Shown: positions 43,608 to 51,953 of the stretch, piece after piece | Layout: every line of letters starts with the position of its first letter | How positions within the stretch are numbered: position 1 is the stretch's first letter | Origin: Massilia phosphatilytica | GTDB taxonomy: Bacteria; Pseudomonadota; Gammaproteobacteria; Burkholderiales; Burkholderiaceae_D | Length of the DNA: 64,000 nt | Reading direction: 5' to 3' | NCBI RefSeq assembly: GCF_002968015.1 | Contig: NZ_PUIP01000020.1 | Location: forward strand, 88,484-152,483 | Program-made: the position numbers and the translations under genes | The notes under the pieces: model-generated | What the model was told of the DNA's origin: nothing | What the model saw: only the letters and a program-made list of their open reading frames with translations | The model's database searches: none

Positions 43608-44216
43608 TCATGCCTTTCCGGCTCTCGCAGCCAGCCGCCGGAATACCGCCTCCTGCTCCCGGTCCATGCACCGGAACGGAATCGCCACCGCACCCCTGTC
43701 GTACAACATCAAATAACCGCGGCGATAGCGCCGCACGTCCTGGATGTCCACCCAGCTGCGCGCCAGCGTGCCGGCGCGCGTCCAGCGTTCGACGCCATGC
43801 GCGTCGATGAGGAAGGCGCAATGCGGCATGCGGCGCTTCTTGATGAAGAAGACTGGCGTGCCGACCACCGCGACCCAGGCGCCGGCCGCCGCCGGACAGC
43901 AGGCAAGGGCCACCGCTGCACAAGCCGAAAACCCTGTCCGCAACGCTCCCGGCCCGGCGATCCAGGCGGCCGCCGCGGCAGCCAGCGCGCAGGCCAGCGG
44001 CACGACGGTCCGGCGCACGCGGACACCGCGTGGAGCCCGGCTCAGCTGGAAAGCAAGATGGTCGCCCAGGAATCCCAAGTACTCGGCCAGCGTATAGACC
44101 ACGTCGAACCGGATCGCCTGCACGTCAGGTGGGGGCGCCACCGGCGGTATGTCCGGCAAGTCGACCGTCAGCGTATGGCTGTCCAGGCGCTGCTCCTGCT
44201 GGCGCACGACATGCAT
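43608..44216 (-). CDS. YcxB-like membrane protein
   Basis: A 202-residue protein. The N-terminus reads IRFDVVYTLAEYLGFLGDHLAF, the usual start of YcxB-type proteins; two hydrophobic segments (about 80-95 and 103-125) follow, and the C-terminal YcxB-like domain (about 140-200) shows a PH-like pattern ending in the AIPFRCM motif. The ATG at 44216 is preferred because AAGGAAG lies five bases upstream; another ATG at 44264 would add 16 residues of unlikely composition. Function of the family is unknown. Confidence 0.68.
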   Translation of the reverse strand: MHVVRQQEQRLDSHTLTVDLPDIPPVAPPPDVQAIRFDVVYTLAEYLGFLGDHLAFQLSRAPRGVRVRRTVVPLACALAAAAAAWIAGPGALRTGFSACAAVALACCPAAAGAWVAVVGTPVFFIKKRRMPHCAFLIDAHGVERWTRAGTLARSWVDIQDVRRYRRGYLMLYDRGAVAIPFRCMDREQEAVFRRLAARAGKA

Positions 44217-44417
44217 TGCCACTTCCTTGCGGTGCAGGGGGCGAGGATGGCCGGTGCCGAACATGGGGGCTTTCCATTGTGAACGATGTCGGTCATATGG
44301 AGCCCGCCAAGCTTATTGCAAATATAAATAGGTGATTTAAAGCAATGGTGAAATTGTGAGAGCTTTTCGTTCACTTTCGTCGATATACTGCCCGGTAATA
44401 TTTCTTACCTTTCTTTT

Positions 44418-44834
44418 ATGTTTGCCGGGCAAATCATCCTTCCTGAACACGCCGATTTCGACTGCCTGCTGAACCAGGTACTCGCCTGGTGGCCGGAGGA
44501 ATTGGCGGGAGACGTCGGCGGCGATGCCGGGGCGCGGCAATCGTCGGTGGCCCGCCTGTACGAAACGAGCATTGCACCGCGGGCGATCCAGTCGGCCAGC
44601 ATGCTGCTGGTGCAGCTCGACTGGATCCTGTTCGGAATCGTCATGGATTTATCGCGCAAGGTGTCGCGGGTGCGCGTCCGGGATATCCGGCCGCAACTCA
44701 TCAGGGATAAATTCCACGCATTGCTGACCCATAGCGCAATCCCGCAACTGCTCGGCGAAAAACAATGGGACGGATCGTTCGAGCGCGACGAACTCGTGAA
44801 TTACCTGCGCGTCGAGGAGATGGCCGGGGTGTAA
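44418..44834 (+). CDS. Hypothetical protein
   Basis: A 138-residue, mostly helical, cytosolic-looking protein; no signal peptide, no transmembrane segment and no recognised domain. Upstream DNA is AT-rich with a TATACT at 44384-44389, which may be a -10 element. No strong ribosome binding site is seen before the ATG. It lies 106 bases before the chemoreceptor gene on the same strand. The reading frame has GC-rich third positions like its neighbours, which supports coding. Confidence 0.5.
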   Translation: MFAGQIILPEHADFDCLLNQVLAWWPEELAGDVGGDAGARQSSVARLYETSIAPRAIQSASMLLVQLDWILFGIVMDLSRKVSRVRVRDIRPQLIRDKFHALLTHSAIPQLLGEKQWDGSFERDELVNYLRVEEMAGV

Positions 44835-44940
44835 TCCAGCCGATCAAGGAGGCATCCGTGCCGGCAACATCGACCGGTATCAAACATGCTTTATTGCAAT
44901 CATGTAATCTGCCAGCTGGTCCTTACGAATGGAAGGCGGC

Positions 44941-46656
44941 ATGAACATCAAACACTGGAAAATCGGTACCCGGCTGGGCGGCGCATTCGGGCTGCTGCTC
45001 GTGTTGCTGGCGGCATGCATCTGGTTCGGCATCGCCAGCCTGCGCTTGTTAAATGAAGGCACGTCGAAGATCGTCGACGAGGATTATCCGAAGACGGTCC
45101 TCGCCTACGAAAGCCTCGATGTCGTGAACCGCAATGCCCGCGCCATGCGCAATATGCTGCTGTGGGATAAACCCGAAGAAGTGGCGCGCGAACGGCAGAC
45201 CGTGCTCGAGAACCGGCAGGAAAACACCGCCAATCTCGACAAGCTGGCGGCACTGATCAAATCGGACGAAGGCAAAGCCAGGCTGAAAATCGTGCAGGAT
45301 GCCCGGGAGGTCTATCGCACGTCGCAGCAGGCTTTTCTCGACATGATGGATGCCGGCAAAAAACAGGAAGCCGCGACCTTTCTGTTGACCCAGGTTCGCA
45401 AGGACCAGCGGAGCTATTTCGACGCCGTGCGGGAATTGATCAAGCTTCAGGATGCGCGCGTGCTCGACAGCGGCCACCGTGCCGAGGACACTTATCGGAC
45501 GACCATCGCATGGCTGATGGGGCTGGCGGTCCTGGCGCTCGCGCTGGGTACGGCCGTGGCCTTCTGGATCACGCGTTCGATCACGGGGCCGCTGCGGCAG
45601 GCAGTGGACGTGGCGCGCACCGTGGCCACCGGCGACCTGAGCATGCGGATCGAGGTGCACTCGGCGGACGAAACCGGCCAGTTGCTGCAAGCCCTGCACG
45701 ACATGAACGAAGCGCTGGTCAACATCGTCGGCGAGGTGCGCGGCGGCACCGAGACCATCGCATCCGCGTCGCAGCAGATCGCGTCCGGCAACGCCGACCT
45801 GTCCTCGCGCACCGAGGAACAGGCGTCGTCGCTGGAAGAAACGGCGTCGTCGATGGAAGAACTGACGTCGACGGTGAAACAGAATGCGGACAATGCACGC
45901 CAGGCCAACCAGTTCGCCGTGTCCGCCTCGGAAGTGGCGGAGAAGGGCGGCGCGGTGATGGCGGAAGTGGTCGACACCATGGGCGCGATCAATGAATCGG
46001 CGCGCAAGATCGTCGACATCATTGCGGTCATCGACGGCATCGCCTTCCAGACCAATATCCTGGCCCTGAATGCCGCCGTCGAAGCGGCGCGCGCCGGCGA
46101 GCAGGGACGGGGTTTCGCGGTGGTGGCGTCCGAAGTGCGCAGCCTGGCGCAACGCAGCGCGGCGGCCGCGAAGGAAATCAAGGCGCTGATCGACAACTCC
46201 GTCGACAAGGCGGACGCGGGCAGCCGGCTGGTCGATCAGGCGGGCACGACGATGCGGGACGTGGTCGAGAGCATCCGCCGCGTGGCGGACATCATGGGCG
46301 AGATCAGCGCCGCCAGCCAGGAACAGACCGACGGCATCGGGCAGGTGCAGCTCGCGATTTCGCAGATGGACCAGACCACGCAGCAGAACGCCGCGCTGGT
46401 CGAGGAAGCGGCCGCGGCGTCCGAGCAGTTGCGTGAGCAGGCGGCCAAGCTGTCGCAGACCGTCGCCGTGTTCAAGCTGGACGGCACCCGGCGCCGAACC
46501 GCGCCGGCGTCCGCCGTGCAACCGAAGCAAACGGCGCCGGCCATCGCGCCGCCGGTGCGGAAGAAGCCCGCCGCGCCGGCCAGGGCACAGGCCGAGCCGC
46601 CGCGCGCCAGGCACCTGGCCAGTGCCGGCGCGGGTGACGAGTGGGAAGAGTTCTGA
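44941..46656 (+). CDS. Methyl-accepting chemotaxis protein
   Basis: A 571-residue chemoreceptor. TM1 is about 11-31, a periplasmic four-helix bundle ligand domain (4HB_MCP type) spans about 35-185, TM2 is about 188-210, then HAMP (about 212-265) and the cytoplasmic signalling domain (about 270-520) with the hairpin tip IDGIAFQTNILALNAAVEAARAGEQGRGFAVVASEVR. An Ala/Pro-rich flexible linker ends in the pentapeptide EWEEF, which resembles the NWETF tail that docks CheR and CheB. GGAAGG precedes the ATG. The ligand is not predictable. Confidence 0.95.
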   Translation: MNIKHWKIGTRLGGAFGLLLVLLAACIWFGIASLRLLNEGTSKIVDEDYPKTVLAYESLDVVNRNARAMRNMLLWDKPEEVARERQTVLENRQENTANLDKLAALIKSDEGKARLKIVQDAREVYRTSQQAFLDMMDAGKKQEAATFLLTQVRKDQRSYFDAVRELIKLQDARVLDSGHRAEDTYRTTIAWLMGLAVLALALGTAVAFWITRSITGPLRQAVDVARTVATGDLSMRIEVHSADETGQLLQALHDMNEALVNIVGEVRGGTETIASASQQIASGNADLSSRTEEQASSLEETASSMEELTSTVKQNADNARQANQFAVSASEVAEKGGAVMAEVVDTMGAINESARKIVDIIAVIDGIAFQTNILALNAAVEAARAGEQGRGFAVVASEVRSLAQRSAAAAKEIKALIDNSVDKADAGSRLVDQAGTTMRDVVESIRRVADIMGEISAASQEQTDGIGQVQLAISQMDQTTQQNAALVEEAAAASEQLREQAAKLSQTVAVFKLDGTRRRTAPASAVQPKQTAPAIAPPVRKKPAAPARAQAEPPRARHLASAGAGDEWEEF

Positions 46657-46664
46657 CTCGCTCG

Positions 46665-47654
46665 TCAACCACCCAGGAGTTCGCCGTTCACCAGGATACG
46701 CAGCGTACGCACGAACAGCACGACAATGGCGATCGTCACGATGATCAGGATCACACCCGCCACGTAATCCAGGACGAGCGTCTGTCGTGCCGCCGCGTAT
46801 TTCAATGCCGCGTTCGCCAGCGCAGCCATGGGGAAGCTGATGGCCCACCATCCCGTGGCGAACGCGATCGAACGCCGGAAAATCTTGGTGGCCAGGACAA
46901 TGAAAAAGAACAGGCCGAAATAGAACAGCAAGGCCGCAAACGCATCGACGCGCTGCACGACGTTGACATAAGCCAGGAACCCGACCTCGAACGGTCCGAT
47001 GAGGATCATCATCGAAGGCGTCATGCCGGCGGCGAGCGGGGCTTGATGGACCAGCCGCGAAAAGATCATCGTGAAAAACACGATCGCCACGACGGCGCCC
47101 ACGCTTGCGGCGAACAGGTTGACTTCCTGCGCCCAGGCCATCGGCACCGTGCCCCCGGCGACAGCAATGTCGAGCGTGGCGACGCCGGGGATCAGCCAGG
47201 CCGGCGCCGCGTGGCTGACATCCATATTCCCCTTGAGAAGTCGGGTCACGCTGGCAAAGCTCAATGCGATTGTCGTGATCGTGCCGATCGTCCACACGAT
47301 CTCCTGGAGCCATCTGCTATAGGTCGCTATCACGGTCGATAGCAGCAACATGCCGATCGTAATCGTGCCGAAGAAATTCCCTGTCGTCGGATGGGTAAAT
47401 TCGTTTTTCACGGTAGCCGGGTACTTTGCCCACTTTGCGCCGTAGCCAAGCGCAAGCGCAATGAACACGACGATGGCGGTGACCCCGGCGGCTTCGGCGA
47501 TCATCATGCCGGTGCCAAACCGATGGGAGGCGACCCGCCAGGCCAGAGAGAGGCCCGCCAGGCCCATCACGGCGCCGAACAGATTGACGGGCAGGTTCTT
47601 GATCGAATGCCGCGGTGCGAGCGTTGTCGACCGATTCTTGGTGAGGGTATTCAT
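46665..47654 (-). CDS. TDT/SLAC1 family transporter (TehA-like)
   Basis: A 329-residue membrane protein with ten hydrophobic segments, in the tellurite-resistance/dicarboxylate transporter (TDT) family that includes E. coli TehA and plant SLAC1 anion channels. Visible features are LPVNLFGAVMGLAGLSLAWRVA (first segment), FFGTITIGMLLLS and PFEVGFLAYVNVV. It probably conducts small anions or exports dicarboxylates or sulfite; TehA-type tellurite phenotypes are secondary. The start overlaps the DUF2783 gene stop (ATGA). Confidence 0.85.
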   Translation of the reverse strand: MNTLTKNRSTTLAPRHSIKNLPVNLFGAVMGLAGLSLAWRVASHRFGTGMMIAEAAGVTAIVVFIALALGYGAKWAKYPATVKNEFTHPTTGNFFGTITIGMLLLSTVIATYSRWLQEIVWTIGTITTIALSFASVTRLLKGNMDVSHAAPAWLIPGVATLDIAVAGGTVPMAWAQEVNLFAASVGAVVAIVFFTMIFSRLVHQAPLAAGMTPSMMILIGPFEVGFLAYVNVVQRVDAFAALLFYFGLFFFIVLATKIFRRSIAFATGWWAISFPMAALANAALKYAAARQTLVLDYVAGVILIIVTIAIVVLFVRTLRILVNGELLGG

Positions 47655-47875
47655 TCCGATTCTCTTTGAGTGATTAATTCGAGCTTGACGCGCGCCAGCG
47701 CGAAGGCCTCGCGCAGCACCGCCATATCGCCGACGTGGTTGGCAAGCAGCAGCACAAGCTGGGCATTGAGGATCCCGCTGCGGGTCCGGTCGAGGCCCGC
47801 GTGGGATTCGTCCAGCATGCTGTAGAGCGCCGCGAAGTCGTCCAGGTTCTGGCGTAGTTGCAGATGGGCGTTCAT
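47651..47875 (-). CDS. DUF2783-like small protein
   Basis: A 74-residue protein matching the DUF2783 pattern: a DDFAALYSMLDESHAGLD segment, then LNAQLVLLLANHVGDMAVLREAFALAR. Probably a small helical cytosolic protein of unknown function. It overlaps the TDT transporter start by four bases, so it is likely expressed with it, and it starts three bases beyond the MFS transporter stop, so all three genes may be one unit. Confidence 0.78.
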   Translation of the reverse strand: MNAHLQLRQNLDDFAALYSMLDESHAGLDRTRSGILNAQLVLLLANHVGDMAVLREAFALARVKLELITQRESE

Positions 47876-47878
47876 CGT

Positions 47879-49084
47879 TCAGACCGCCGCTGTCGCAGGC
47901 TGCCGGTCACCCAGGACATGGATGGACGCGGCGGCGAGGGCGGCCGCGACACCCAGTGTGGCGACGCCGGCCCAGCCGTAACTCGCCATCAGCCAGCCGC
48001 TCAGCGCGACCCCGACGGCACCTCCGCAAAACGTCGCCGTCATGTACAGGCTGTTGATGCGTCCTTGCGCGCCTGGATCGACGGCGAACGCGCGTGTCTG
48101 GTTGGCGACCAGTCCGGCCTGTACGCCGATGTCGAGCACGATGACGCCAAGCACCAGCAGCACGAGCGACGCCGCTGCGCCCGCGAGCAGCAGGTAGGAC
48201 ACGGCGACGATGACGATGCTGGCGCCGATCACGTGGCGCGATCCGATGCGGTCGGCGGCACGGCCGCCCCACGACGCCGCCAGTGCACCAGCGGCGCCGA
48301 TGATGCCGAAGCCGCCGGCCCACGCACTGTCCAGATGCCAGCGGCTGCTGGCCAGCAGTGCCGCCAGGTTGACCCAGAAGGCGTTGAAACAGGCCCACAG
48401 CAGTGCCTGGATCATCATCGACTGGCGCAACGGGCGGTGGTCGCGCACCAGCGGCCACATCGATGCCAGCAGCCTGCCATACGTCAGCCGCGTGCTGGGC
48501 ACGCCGCGCGGCAACAGCAATGCCGCCGCAATCCAGACAGGGATCATGAACGCCGCTTCGACACCGTAGACGGCGCGCCACCCATACGCGGCACCGACCA
48601 CGCCGCTGACGGTACGGCCCAGCAAAATGCCGACCATGATGCCGCTGACCACGGTGCCAACGGAACGTCCACGCTCGGCGGGCGCCGACATCACCGCCGC
48701 GAAGGGCACCAGTTGCTGCGGCACGCAGGCCACCGCGCCGAGCCCGAACGACACGGCGACCAGGTTCCAGATGCCGTGTCCCAGCGCGGCGGCGAGGGCG
48801 AAGCCGAAGGCCAACGCAATCTGGACCAGGACCAGTTTGCGCCGGTCATGACGGTCCCCCAGCGGCAACAGCAGGCCCAGGCCGGCCGCGAATCCGAGCA
48901 GCGCCACGCTTGCCACCAGATCCGCTGTGGCCGGGCCGACACCGAGGTCGGATGCGATGAGCGGGAGAATCGGCTGTATACAGTAGAGGTTGGTGATGAC
49001 CGCGCCGGCGATGACGGCCATCATGACGATCTTGCCGCGCGAGGCCGTCGGCGGCGGTGGCGGAATGGGGGATGGAGTGCCCAC
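47879..49084 (-). CDS. MFS transporter
   Basis: A 401-residue protein with twelve hydrophobic segments. The loop 2-3 motif reads GDRHDRRKLVL (about 75-85), a close version of the MFS motif G-x(3)-D-R/K-x-G-R. It is an arabinose-efflux-like (Bcr/EmrD-related) drug/metabolite exporter type by overall pattern. The start is GTG at 49084, with AAGGAG six bases upstream. A divergent LysR regulator 102 bases away is likely to control it. The small DUF2783 gene follows after three bases. Confidence 0.88.
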   Translation of the reverse strand: MGTPSPIPPPPPTASRGKIVMMAVIAGAVITNLYCIQPILPLIASDLGVGPATADLVASVALLGFAAGLGLLLPLGDRHDRRKLVLVQIALAFGFALAAALGHGIWNLVAVSFGLGAVACVPQQLVPFAAVMSAPAERGRSVGTVVSGIMVGILLGRTVSGVVGAAYGWRAVYGVEAAFMIPVWIAAALLLPRGVPSTRLTYGRLLASMWPLVRDHRPLRQSMMIQALLWACFNAFWVNLAALLASSRWHLDSAWAGGFGIIGAAGALAASWGGRAADRIGSRHVIGASIVIVAVSYLLLAGAAASLVLLVLGVIVLDIGVQAGLVANQTRAFAVDPGAQGRINSLYMTATFCGGAVGVALSGWLMASYGWAGVATLGVAAALAAASIHVLGDRQPATAAV

Positions 49085-49186
49085 GCTATTCTCCTTGAGT
49101 GATGATGCGCTCCAGTCTATGGACTTGCACCTGCAAAGAGAATCCCATAAGATCGAGAGTCATTCTTCCAATTTTCGAGAGTATTG

Positions 49187-50092
49187 ATGGATCGTCTGGA
49201 AGCCATGTCCATTCTGCTGGCCGTGGTCGATACGGGGAGCCTGTCTGCCGCAGCGCGCCGTCTCGGCATGCCGCTCCCTACGGTCAGCCGCAAGATCGCG
49301 GAACTGGAAACGCACTTGCGCACGCGCCTGCTGCACCGGACGACGCGGCAGTCGTCCCTGACCGAAGCGGGCGTTGCCTACGTTGCGGCATGCCGGCGCA
49401 TCCTCGACGAGGTCGGCGAAGCCGAGCGGATCGCCACCGGCGAATACGCCGCGCCCAGGGGCGATCTGGCGGTGACGGCACCGATCGTCTTCGGGCGCCT
49501 CCACATCGTCCCGGTGGTGGCGGAATTTCTCGCGCAGTACCCGGAGATCAACATCAAGCTGCTGCTCACGGACCGCGTCGTCCACCTGATGGAAGAGCAG
49601 ATCGATGTCGCGCTACGCATCGGCGAACTGCCCGACAGCACCCTGATGGCGAGCCGGGTGGGTACGGTGCGCTCGGTTGTCTGCGCGAGCCCTGCCTACC
49701 TGGCGCGCCGCGGCGTGCCGGCCAGTCCGGACGCGCTGGCGGCGCACGATTGCATCAGTTTCGATGTGCTGGAATCCCGGCGCGCCTGGGTGTTCGGCGA
49801 CGGCAAGTCGACGCTGGCGGTGCCGGTGCAGTCGCGTCTCCAGGTGAACACGGCGGAGGCGGCGATTTCCGCAGCCACCCTGGGCGTGGGACTGATACGG
49901 GTGCTGTCGTACCAGGTGGCGGACGCGGTCGGCAACGGGGCGCTCGATGTCGTCCTGCGGGACTACGAGCCGGCGCCGTTGCCGGTCAGTCTGGTCCACA
50001 AGGGGCAAACGCCGCTGCCGCGCAAGCTGCGGGTCTTCCTCGATTTTGCGGCGCCGCGCCTGAGCGCCCGCATCACGCAGGCGCCCGGCTAG
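49187..50092 (+). CDS. LysR family transcriptional regulator
   Basis: A 301-residue LysR protein: winged helix at about 1-60 (MDRLEAMSILLAVVDTGSLS), effector domain about 90-290. It is divergent from the MFS exporter and probably regulates it. The ATG at 49187 is preceded in frame by a TTG; the ATG is the standard start. Its last four bases overlap the end of the convergent AAA ATPase gene. Confidence 0.93.
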   Translation: MDRLEAMSILLAVVDTGSLSAAARRLGMPLPTVSRKIAELETHLRTRLLHRTTRQSSLTEAGVAYVAACRRILDEVGEAERIATGEYAAPRGDLAVTAPIVFGRLHIVPVVAEFLAQYPEINIKLLLTDRVVHLMEEQIDVALRIGELPDSTLMASRVGTVRSVVCASPAYLARRGVPASPDALAAHDCISFDVLESRRAWVFGDGKSTLAVPVQSRLQVNTAEAAISAATLGVGLIRVLSYQVADAVGNGALDVVLRDYEPAPLPVSLVHKGQTPLPRKLRVFLDFAAPRLSARITQAPG

Positions 50093-51039
50093 AACCCGAT
50101 CCGCCCCTTGCCCGGCGTGGGCTTGAGGCGGATGTCGTCGACCTTCACGTGCGCGCGCCCGTCCGCGACCGCATACCCGAGCCCATCCAGCAAGGTCTTG
50201 CGCAAATCGCGCGGCGACACGCCCGCGAGCTTGTCCAGCACGAGTTCGCCCAGCAACGGATCGAACGCCGCCAGGTTCAGCTCGCGCAGCAGCCCGGCAT
50301 ACATGCGCTGGGCGATACCGGCCGCCTGTTCCGGCGTCGGCGCCGGCACTTCGTAGACGGCCATCCGGTTCAGCAGCGGGTGCGGGATGCCTTCGGTGGA
50401 GTTCGCGGTCAGCACCCAGAAGATCTGCGAGGCGTCGATGTCGACGTCGATGAATTCGTCGCGGAAGGCGCTGGCCGTTTCCGGTTCCAGCAATTGATAC
50501 AGCGCCGCGAGCGGGTCGGATTGCGACGAGCCTGACGCCTTTTCGACCTCGTCCAGCACGATCACCGGGTTCGCGAACTGCCCTCGAACGAGGCGTTCGG
50601 CCACCTTGCCGCACTTGGCGCCACGCCAGCTGGCCGAGCTGCCCGTGATGACGAAGCCGGCCGATAGCGCGTTCATGCTGATCAGCTCGCAATCCGTCTG
50701 CATGACCTTCGCCAGGCGCTTGGCGAAATGGGTCTTGCCCACGCCCGGGCCGCCCAGCAGCAGGATCGGCATGACATTAAAACCTTTATCTCCGGCGTGG
50801 GCGAGGCGCAGGTAGCGCGCGAGGTCGTCCAGCACTTCGTCGAAGTTGGGACATTCCTCGAACAGCGGATCGAGCGCGTCGATGGAAGAGGGGGTAGTGA
50901 CGAAACGTTCGGCGCCGGTCTCGAGCATGCGTTCATAGAACGCTTCGAGCTCGGGCGAACGTCCGCGACTACGGTCGAGCGCGCCTTGTACTTCGTTGAG
51001 ATCGTAGACGGGACGGCTCCGGGCCAAGGTAATGCTCAT
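50089..51039 (-). CDS. AAA+ ATPase, Lon/ClpX-like core
   Basis: A 316-residue AAA+ protein with Walker A GGPGVGKT (96-103), Walker B IVLDEVEKA (about 158-166), sensor 1 in WVLTANST and an arginine-finger region (HPLLNRMAVYEVP). The helical lid follows from about 240, with sensor 2 in GVSPRDLRKTLLDG. No protease or other effector domain is attached, so it is probably a cytosolic chaperone/remodelling ATPase. It lies upstream of the division cluster, transcribed away from it. Confidence 0.88.
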   Translation of the reverse strand: MSITLARSRPVYDLNEVQGALDRSRGRSPELEAFYERMLETGAERFVTTPSSIDALDPLFEECPNFDEVLDDLARYLRLAHAGDKGFNVMPILLLGGPGVGKTHFAKRLAKVMQTDCELISMNALSAGFVITGSSASWRGAKCGKVAERLVRGQFANPVIVLDEVEKASGSSQSDPLAALYQLLEPETASAFRDEFIDVDIDASQIFWVLTANSTEGIPHPLLNRMAVYEVPAPTPEQAAGIAQRMYAGLLRELNLAAFDPLLGELVLDKLAGVSPRDLRKTLLDGLGYAVADGRAHVKVDDIRLKPTPGKGRIGF

Positions 51040-51309
51040 GGCAAAACTCCTGCGCGATAGTACGGACTCACTTATACTACTGGGCTCCCCGAAAACACCG
51101 CCAAGCGAGCCGGAAACGGCCGGGTGATCGCCTCGCCTTCATTCTAACGCGCACGGGATCGAATCGTGGTTCCTGCCGTGTTGTGTGTGTTGCCATAAGG
51201 CAACCTACCGACAGTCAGGTCTTGCCCTTTATCAAAGGTAAAACACATGTGTGCAGATGAGGTAGCACATGCATTGTTTTAGCTAAGTGCCTAATTTTGC
51301 TCAACATTT

Positions 51310-51332
51310 TTACTTGAGGTTCCGTCAAGTAA
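51310..51332. promoter_or_regulatory. Inverted repeat upstream of mraZ promoter
   Basis: TTACTTGA (51310-51317) and TCAAGTAA (51325-51332) are perfect inverted repeats across seven bases, 58 bases before the -35 of the mraZ promoter. The position suits an activator or repressor site; the protein that binds it is not known. Confidence 0.45.
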
Positions 51333-51389
51333 GTTCGCTAAGTCCTTGGTTTCATTGGCAATTTCGCCGTTTTCTAAACGTGAATTCGC

Positions 51390-51418
51390 TTGACCACAGA
51401 CAACGCTTCCTCTAAAGT
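51390..51418 (+). promoter_or_regulatory. Sigma-70 promoter of mraZ (dcw cluster)
   Basis: TTGACC (51390-51395) and TAAAGT (51413-51418) are spaced by 17 bases. The -10 runs into the first MraZ box. Transcription would start near 51425, giving a leader of about 90 bases before the mraZ GTG. Confidence 0.7.
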
Positions 51419-51452
51419 GGGAAACGGTGGCAAAAAGTGCAGTTTTGTGGGA
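51418..51452 (+). promoter_or_regulatory. MraZ binding boxes (phased direct repeats)
   Basis: Four pentamers in exact 10-base phase: TGGGA (51418-51422), TGGCA (51428-51432), TGCAG (51438-51442, degenerate) and TGGGA (51448-51452). MraZ of E. coli represses its own promoter through three TGGG-type repeats with five-base spacers, so this is a probable autoregulatory site. Confidence 0.82.
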
Positions 51453-51516
51453 GATCGGTGTATCTCCCGGCGCCTAAAAATAATCAGACTGATAACTCTC
51501 CAAGACTAGGTACAAC

Positions 51517-51945
51517 GTGTTTCAGGGCGCGTCAGCGATCAATCTCGATGCCAAAGGACGGATGTCAATACCGGCCAAGCATCGCGACGCCTTGATGCAG
51601 CAATGTGAAGGCCGTATGACGCTCACGAAACACCCGCATGGTTGCCTGTTGTTCTTCCCGCGCCCGGTGTGGGAAGAGCATCGCGAACAGATCGCCGCCT
51701 GGCCGATGTCGGCGCGGGCGTGGCAACGCATTTTCCTGGGGAACGCCTGCGATGTCGAGATGGACGGCGCGGGTCGGGTGCTTATTTCGCCCGAGCTGCG
51801 CAATGCAGTTGGTTTGGAGAAGGAAGTGATGATGCTCGGGATGGGGACCCATTTCGAGATCTGGGACGCCGCCAAGCTGGCAGAAAACGAGGCCGACGCC
51901 GTCGCGGGCGGCATGCCCGATGTCCTTTCCAATTTCTCCTTTTAA
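51517..51945 (+). CDS. mraZ: Transcriptional regulator MraZ
   Basis: A 142-residue AbrB-like (swapped-hairpin) DNA-binding protein that forms rings and represses its own cluster. Both repeated MraZ halves are present: N-terminal INLDAKGRMSIPAKHRD (about 7-23) and second-half VEMDGAGRVLISPELRNAVGL (about 80-100). The start is GTG at 51517 with AGG eight bases upstream; an ATG inside would cut the first motif. It opens the dcw cluster; phased TGGGA boxes lie just upstream. rsmH follows after eight bases. Confidence 0.95.
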   Translation: MFQGASAINLDAKGRMSIPAKHRDALMQQCEGRMTLTKHPHGCLLFFPRPVWEEHREQIAAWPMSARAWQRIFLGNACDVEMDGAGRVLISPELRNAVGLEKEVMMLGMGTHFEIWDAAKLAENEADAVAGGMPDVLSNFSF

Positions 51946-51953
51946 GGCGCCGC

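Larger units (their letters stand above)
51040..51516. other. 477-base control region before the division cluster
   Basis: No gene is supported. GC content falls well below the window average from about 51220. It holds a short stem (51189-51194 with 51199-51204), an 8-7-8 inverted repeat at 51310-51332, the mraZ promoter at 51390-51418 and the MraZ boxes at 51418-51452, followed by a 64-base leader. The right-hand part controls mraZ; the left should hold the AAA ATPase promoter. Confidence 0.7.

Noticed and set aside
44835..44940. Flagellar sigma-28 promoter before the chemoreceptor (GCCGATCA at about 44839)
   Set aside because: No TAAA element sits about 15 bases upstream, so the resemblance to the -10 is probably chance.
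45049..47313. Minus-strand open frame of 754 codons
   Set aside because: It covers the chemoreceptor antisense and part of the TDT gene out of frame; low-complexity composition.
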